From Acheta domesticus (Eukaryota > Arthropoda > Insecta > Orthoptera > Gryllidae), in NCBI GenBank assembly GCA_031308135.1, contig JAHLJT010009436.1, forward strand, positions 136,592,950 to 136,656,949: DNA of 64,000 nucleotides, written 5' to 3'. Under the pieces are notes generated by a model, which saw only the letters and a program-made list of their open reading frames with translations, was not told where the DNA came from and searched no databases. Positions 57,960-64,000 of this stretch are shown in pieces. Made by a program: the position numbers and the translations under genes. The first letter of the stretch is position 1; each line of letters opens with the position of its first letter.

Positions 57960-59470
57960 TTATCACTGTATTTGTTTTAAACCAAGGAATTGAAACAATG
58001 CCAGCTCAGCATGATAAAGTTATGCACAAAAATCGTGGTAAATTATGATTATTAAATAGTACAGCAAGATACAATGTTATTACTGTATTTGGAAATTTGA
58101 AAGCTAAATATGAAAGAGAAAAGTTGAAAATGACGGATTACGAACTTATGTGAAGTGGCATATTTATTTCAGGTAAGATGTTGATGATACATAATAAATC
58201 ATACATTTTTGTCTTCAGGGCAAGATCTGTAGTTTATGAAATTCTGGAAGCTGAATGACATACTGTTTTGGGGCTTCCTCACTATCACAGCATGTTCAAT
58301 CCAATTGAACATGTGTGGTCACAGGCAATGGGATACTTTGATAAGAATGTAGTTTCAATTGTGGATGAGTAGAGTGAAGTATGGGGTGCATTGCGGAAAC
58401 AATGAATTTATAATACAGCTAAGCAGAAACAGTGAGACAGACAGTGCAGGTGAGGATTCCTTGGAAGATGACATAATTCCATATGTATTTTCTGAACTAA
58501 TTACAGGTCCATTGATGATGTAAAGCATCAATGGCCTGTGAAGAAGATATAAAGAATGAATACAAATATTCACGTATATATTGCTTGGTGCAATATTGAA
58601 ACACATGTGAATAAGTTAACATTACTAATGTGTGTGATAAGTTGTGCAGTTTTGTAGCCACTTCACATTAAAGTCAGGAAAACCTATATTAACCCCAAAG
58701 AGAAAAAAAGTAAGACGTCCTGTAAGAGATCGGTTAGATGGTTTTGGAAAAGAGGCAATTGCAAGATTCATCTATCGAAAAGCTCATGGAAGGTAATGTT
58801 CAATGTACAAGTGTTCATTTGTACATTCATACATTTGTACTTTGTGTCAGGTGTAATTAGCATGTAGGATATTATAATAAGACACTTTTTTACAGGGAAA
58901 GTTCTGTCTGGAAAAGAAATTTTGGAGCATGTAAATAAAAATTATGACACACATTTTTTTCAAGGTTCATACACTTCTCCTTTATAGAATATTGAAGGAA
59001 ATGGATTTTGTTTGGAAAAAGGGAGACAAGTATGCTGTTTGTAGGGAAAAAATGATGTAATTATCAAGAAGGCAATGGGAATTATTATTTTTTGTCAGCC
59101 TACAAGGAAATGAAAGACAGTGAAAACCAAAAAAAAAGGGGTTTTCTGAAATTGTGGATATACTTGAATGATGAAGCTTTCGTTTGAAATTAACAAAACA
59201 TTGCTTAGGTCAGCAGCAATGAGGAATTGTTAGGAGAACTGCAGAGGGAAGAAGGCTTGCAGTGGTTCACGCAGGCACTAGAGCATGTTTTGTGCCCGGT
59301 GAGAAATGTTATAAAATAAAAGAAAATTTGGTGAGAATTATATAATGTAAGAAAGTGAATTGACAGGTGCTGCTGTACTATTTGCTACTGATTTGAAGAC
59401 TTGGCAAGATTATCATGGAGCAATGAACAGCAATACTTTTGAGTCATGGGTGAAGAGTGGGTGAGTCATG
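57960..59470 (+). pseudogene. Transposase pieces of element C2, plus strand, out of order
   Basis: In order: an exon-1-like frame (HKNRGKL...LLNSTARYNVI, GNLKAKYEREK) ending near GTAAGA; a 3'-exon piece with LPHYHSMFNPIEHVWSQAMG (third catalytic block) at about 58270-58350; then an exon-2-like SGKPILTPKRKKVRRPVRDR (58672-58793); an intron; KVLSGKEILEHVNKNYDTH (58897 on); RRTAEGRRLAVVHAGTRA; and LFATDLKTWQDYHGAMNS ending at 59460. The catalytic C-terminal exon therefore sits inside intron 1. Stops and frameshifts are frequent. Confidence 0.7.
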
Positions 59471-60603
59471 GGTGAAGTGTACAATATAACATTTAATATT
59501 ATATAATATATTATTTATTATAATATGGGCTATTAGGTAAAAATTACTATCCTACAATTAAAATAGTAAATATATTTCCTTTTAATATGAATATATGATC
59601 ATTAATTGTATGTTCAAAACAATATAAATCTATCACAATTTATTGTAAAATAACGTATTGCTAGGTCAAATTGTGTGGTCATACATAGCTTGAAACAATT
59701 CTCTGAAGACATGATGGGAATAACGATGAAAGTCACATTTTCTGTTTATTTGAGATTTTATGAGATATTTAAATTTTAAAGTTATAAACCCTTTATGGAT
59801 GATACATAATAAACTATTTAAAAATAATTGCTATGAAAAACCATTTTAAGAGTTCTAACAATGTTTTCATCACGTTTCATAATTTTCTTTGTTACAACAA
59901 TGGAGCAAAGGTAATAATAGGCCTTTAATGAAAACAAAACATTTGGAATATTGATGAATTTCCATCTGATTTTTATTTCTTAATAATCATATTGAAACTT
60001 CAGACTCACAGAAAACAACAACATCAACAACAAAATTTTTAAAAGTGCCAAAGGTTTCTAGAGTAATGGAAAGTTTCTTTATCTTGTATGTGATTGTATC
60101 TTTATCTTCTGAAGTTATTCAGTCGTTCATTTCTTCTTTGCACTTTCAGTTAATTATGGACTGTTCTTCACATTTATCCACTTACACTTAATTACAAGCA
60201 ATTAAAATTAATAAACAGTTTACCACCCAATAAACACTAAATTATTAGAAATTAATTCATGGACACTCATCAGTTTTCACAAAATACTGGGACTAATTGG
60301 TCTTCCACCTTCCCACACTTTTCAGTTGTGAATATCTCTGGACTTTTCATGTTTATATTTGATTCTGACTGTACCATAAGAAACTTCATCTACTCATCTA
60401 ACAGATGGCATTGTAATATAAAATTCATAAAAAAATGGAGTTTTATCGTTATTCCCCCCATGTCTTCAAACACTATTATTGTCATTATTGTTACTATCAT
60501 TACAATGATTATTTTAATCCGTATTATTTTCACTATTGTTATTGTTATTATTTTGAATAATGTTCTTTCAAACATAAATCTTCTGTCTTGCTTCATTTTA
60601 AAA
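59471..60603. other. Central segment of C2
   Basis: Unique AT-rich sequence between the two convergent gene copies. A 121-codon plus-strand frame at 60259-60624 is Ile/Val-rich, low in complexity and overlaps a minus-strand shadow. I do not call it a gene. Confidence 0.5.
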
Positions 60604-62100
60604 TTAGTTTATACGTACAATTAAATGCTCTTTTCTCCATTTTGTTGTTGGCATTTTCTCTGATTCCCGTGAATGGTAAGATGCATTATCCATTACGATT
60701 ACGGAAGGACCGAGATCACAAATACCCGGAATCAATTGATTCTTCACCCATGGCTCAAAAGTATTGCTGTTCATTGGTCCATGATAATCTTGCCCAGTCT
60801 TCAAATCAATAGCAAATAAAGGAAAATTTGGTGAGAATTATTTTATAACATTTCTCATCTGGCACAAAGCCTGCTCTAGTGCCTGTGTGAACCACTACAA
60901 GCCTTCTTCCCTCTGCAGGTCTCCTAACAATTCCTTCACTGCTGCCTCATTTCATCCAACAATATGTAGATGATCCTGAAGAAAACATTAACAAAAAATT
61001 CAATTAAGAAAAATTAATTATGTTCAATAAATAAATGTATTTAAATTATTGACCTAAGCTATTTGTATTTAATTTCAAATGTATGATTCACCTAGTTTTT
61101 GGTTTTCACCGTCTTTAATTTCCTTGTAGGCTGACAAAAAACAATGCTTCTTGATAATTACATCATCTTTTTTCCCTACAAACAGCATACTTATCCCCCT
61201 TTTTCCAAACAAAATCCATTTCCTTCAATATTCTATAAAGAGAAGTGTATGAACCTTGAAAAAAATGTGTGTCATAACTTTTATTTACATGCTCCAAAAT
61301 TTCTTTTCCAGGCAGAACTTTCCCTGTAAAAAAGTGTCTTATTATAATATCTACATGCTAATTACACTTGACACAAAGTACAAATGTATGAATGTACAAA
61401 TGAACACTTGTACATTGAACATTACCTTCCATGAGCTTTCCGATAGATGAATCTTGCAATTGCCTCTTTTCCAAAACCATCTAACTGATCTCTTACAGGA
61501 CGTCTTACTTTTTTTCTCTATGGGGTTAATATAGGTTTTCCTGCCTCATAATCTTTCAGTACAGATTTTACAGTATTGAAAGAATACTGTGAAGTGAATA
61601 CATTCAGCATTATAGTTGTACATATAACTTACATTTGTAATGTTAATTTATTCACATGTCGCTTTAATACTAGTTAAAACAAGATGAATCGAAATATGTT
61701 GAATTCCCATACCCACAAAAGTTCATTATGTACAGATTTTAACAAAAATACACAAATTGCATGCACTTGGTAAAGCAAAATTCCCGTCAGTGTTGCAAAA
61801 ATGTATGATTTATTATGTATCATCACCATCTTACCTCAAATAAATATGCCACTTCACATAAGTTCGGAATCCGTCTTTTTCACTTTTTCTCTTTCATATT
61901 TAGCTTTCAAATTTCCAAATGCCATAATAACATTGTATCTTGCTGTACTATTTAATATTCGTAATTTACCACGATTTTTGTGTGTAACTTTAAAATGCTT
62001 AGCTGGCATTGTTTTAATTGCTTGGTTTAAAAATTCAAATACAAATACTGTGATAAAATACCACACCAAAACGCCAAAATTGCTAATCAAATTTTTGTTT
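60604..62100 (-). pseudogene. Transposase pieces of element C2, minus strand
   Basis: From high to low coordinate: exon 1 (to 61854: HKNRGKLRILNSTARYNVIM, KYEREKVKKTDSELM); exon 2 near 61560-61430 (RPVRDQLDGFGKEAIARF); GKEILEHVNKSYDTH-like near 61310; RRPAEGRRLVVVHTGTRAG near 60930-60870; QDYHGPMNSNTFEPWVKNQ and VIVMDNASYHS (second Asp) at 60804-60604. The exons carrying the third acidic residue are absent on this strand. One stop separates the exon 2 basic region (PIGEKK versus PKRKK). Confidence 0.7.
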
Positions 62101-62454
62101 TGTGGACTCGCTCACGTTCAAAACCTGCCCGATAGCGCCGCCATTTGAAATAGCCCTTATGTTGGTAGAAATAAAAAGGAATGTCAATGATGCCAACGTA
62201 ATTTAAAGAAATGGTTAAACGGGGTGTATTTGCCAACACATGGGGAGATTCAGTGACGGTTGACGTCTCTGAATTGGACCCTGATTAAACTTAAAGTACA
62301 ACGAAAAGTCCCTAAACATATGTCGTTAGAATGGCGAGTGATTTACGTGAAGTTGGTATGATCCACTTTCTCTGGGACCATTTGAGCCTGCAAACGGCTA
62401 TACACAGAATATCAAACAAAATAACAATGCAAATGATGGAATTGATGTTGGAAA

Positions 62455-62640
62455 CAATTTTTTAATAAAAGTTTCAATATTATAGAGAGATGTTCTTGGA
62501 ACAATTCATACTTCTTTAAAAAAACATTTGAAGAAATTATTCAATCTTCCTTGAGAGTTAGCTTTTCGCTTTCCTTGATAGTCACAAAAATAATAGAAAA
62601 GATTTTTACTCTTGAGAAAGCCAAGTAAAGTAGTGGGAAA
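62455..62640. repeat. Direct repeat copy 1
   Basis: TTCTTGGAACAATTC, ACATTTGAAGAAATTATTCAAT and TAGTCACAAAAATAATAG...TTTTTACTCTTGAGAAAGC recur with changes at 63468-63655. Same orientation, about 1 kb apart. Confidence 0.7.
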
Positions 62641-63467
62641 ATACCGGATTGGTCAAGTACAGACCTACTCTTTGCAATATTATTTAACTTTCCTTGATTT
62701 GTTATGAGGAACCGAGGGGATTTTGGAGAGTCCGGGTGCCAGCTTGCTGGGGTGCGAAAATTGAAAAATTATTTGTATACTAAAAAGTATTGGATTATTT
62801 TCTGCGTTCTTACGTACTTCGAGACGGGCAATTGTGAGCCAAAAAATAATCAAACTAATAGTTTAACCATTGAGTACTAAATACCATCTGTTGCTATTAG
62901 AAACAATTTAGTATGCTTAGACTTCACTTCGGTACATGGGAATGTTGCTCAAACGATGTTTGCATATTGAATATCTTAACGAACCGACACCTTGTGTTTA
63001 ACATCAAACAGTATATTATTTACAATATGAGTTTGCAGCTGGGCGTTGATGTACATACTTCCAGATACCAACATTTAAATCGTGCGTTTGGACTGCGATC
63101 GTTGGCAGTTGTCGAGTGACTTGCGTTATTCTTTCTATGATTTTAAATTTAGATGTATTTTAAATTATTCACGTTGTATTGTAGGCCAGTACGTTTTCAT
63201 TTTTGTTTTCCATTTATTTCAAGCAATTTTACTTTAGCTACTTTGAAAAGTTTGTTCCTTGTGTTGTGCCATAGCACAAGATTTCCCCCACGTACCTCTG
63301 CGTACCCGTGCGACAAATCTCGCATGTTAGACCCCACACTCATCCCTATCCTTCTATTTTCATTCTAAGAGGGAAAGTAGTTAACGAAACGTGTTTCTTT
63401 ATTTGCAAATATATAAAGGTAACTTGCAATGTACTAACACAATAACAAATAAAACCAAAAACAATGC

Positions 63468-63655
63468 AATTAATGTGTAAAAGAAATTTTCAATAAATAT
63501 ATTCAATGTCATGGAGAATTTTCTTGGAACAATTCCCAACACTTACTTAAAGACATTTGAAGTAATTATTCAATATTATTTGTCAATTAGGTTTTAGGTT
63601 TTCGTGTTAGTCACAAAAATATTAGCTTTTTACTTTTGAGAAAGCTACGTGTCGG
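63468..63655. repeat. Direct repeat copy 2
   Basis: The partner of 62455-62640 (TTCTTGGAACAATTCCC, ACATTTGAAGTAATTATTCA, TTAGTCACAAAAATATTAG). The 0.8 kb between the copies has no coding motif, and the remainder of the window to 64000 holds nothing I can name. Confidence 0.7.
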
Positions 63656-64000
63656 AACTCGCTGACTTGAAAATTTCATCTACTGATAACGAAAATATTG
63701 GTAAAGGTAAAACACAAACACAGTCTTCACTCTTCAGTGAACATTCAAATTCCTCCACAATTAAGTACACAGCACTTACAGACCATGGCAAAACGTTAAT
63801 TGAATAGTTTTACTACACACATAAGAAAAATCTTCGTAGGTATCAAGCAACTATAACAGTACTTCTAGTTGTTGCCGGAGAGCAAATCTTGCATTAACGA
63901 TTATGAAAATAAACCTCTCAGACTGCACAAACCACAGTGTATATAGAAAGCGTAAATATACGATTTCAGAAATCTAAGCCTTCTAAGCGTGTCGTCACAA

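Larger units (their letters stand above)
57527..62400. mobile_element. Element C2: rearranged IS630-type element (subfamily 2), palindromic gene order
   Basis: The left end TATACGGGATTTCAGC leads into TTGGTCCCTAGAATTTTC, with AATATGGCGGCC beyond. This mirrors the 3' end of element A. The right end, inverted, is TATAGCCGTTTGCAGGC then TGGTCCCAGAG. Inside, transposase pieces run plus from 57.9 to 59.46 kb and minus from 62.1 to 60.6 kb, converging on a 1.1-kb centre. It abuts C1 with a shared TATA. Confidence 0.7.

Noticed and set aside
60259..60624. 121-codon Ile/Val-rich frame resembling a membrane protein
   Set aside because: Low-complexity ATT/GTT repeats, open on the opposite strand as well, inside a dead transposon.
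1..64000. CRISPR arrays, rRNA genes, prokaryotic operons or an integrated virus
   Set aside because: No regularly spaced identical short repeats with unique spacers, no conserved rRNA segments, and no capsid or polymerase motifs seen. Gene structure is eukaryotic throughout.

Overview
This is a eukaryotic, almost certainly arthropod, chromosomal window. It is AT-rich with long intergenic stretches, spliced genes (GT..AG introns), AATAAA signals and many DNA transposons of animal families (Tc1/mariner-IS630, hAT, pogo/Tigger, piggyBac, Mutator-like, PIF/Harbinger-like), plus a solo LTR and tRNA-derived SINEs. The repeat mixture would suit a large-genome insect such as a cockroach, termite or stick insect; that is a guess from repeat style. 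Nothing prokaryotic is present.

Layout. 0-12 kb: a decayed repeat protein on the minus strand, a SINE, a small MITE, a well bounded 2.0-kb hAT element with perfect 8-bp target duplications, a deleted mariner and a pogo/Tigger remnant. A strong CpG-rich block at 11.95-12.8 kb looks like a promoter or first exon. 13.7-21.2 kb: a 7.5-kb interval with 43-bp terminal inverted repeats. It holds a two-exon MADF-BESS gene, a Mutator-like fragment, a solo LTR, a piggyBac remnant and a Tigger MITE; the last two sit inside the MADF gene's intron.

22.8-47.9 kb: two related 5.5-6.0-kb Tc1/mariner-IS630 elements (A on minus, B on plus), each flanked by TA, face each other across 13.6 kb. Each carries a multi-exon transposase pseudogene and a long 3' part with a tandem array of exon-like units (3 in A, 4 in B). 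Between them lie a 1.13-kb fold-back element, a second pair of inverted arms about 9 kb apart built from ~300-bp monomers, an intact single-exon phosphatidylethanolamine-binding protein (PEBP) gene, a 4.4-kb element with its own inverted repeats, a tRNA-type SINE, two MITEs, a CpG block and a small hAT element.

48-64 kb: a multi-exon Myb/SANT-like gene remnant, a ~550-bp direct repeat pair, another fold-back fragment, and a rearranged second IS630 subfamily with a palindromic internal order.

The only plausible intact protein genes are the PEBP gene at 32.7-33.3 kb and the MADF-BESS gene at 17.3-21.05 kb. The rest is a layered mobile-element landscape; there is no operon-like organisation. 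Family names come from recognised motifs, not from database searches.
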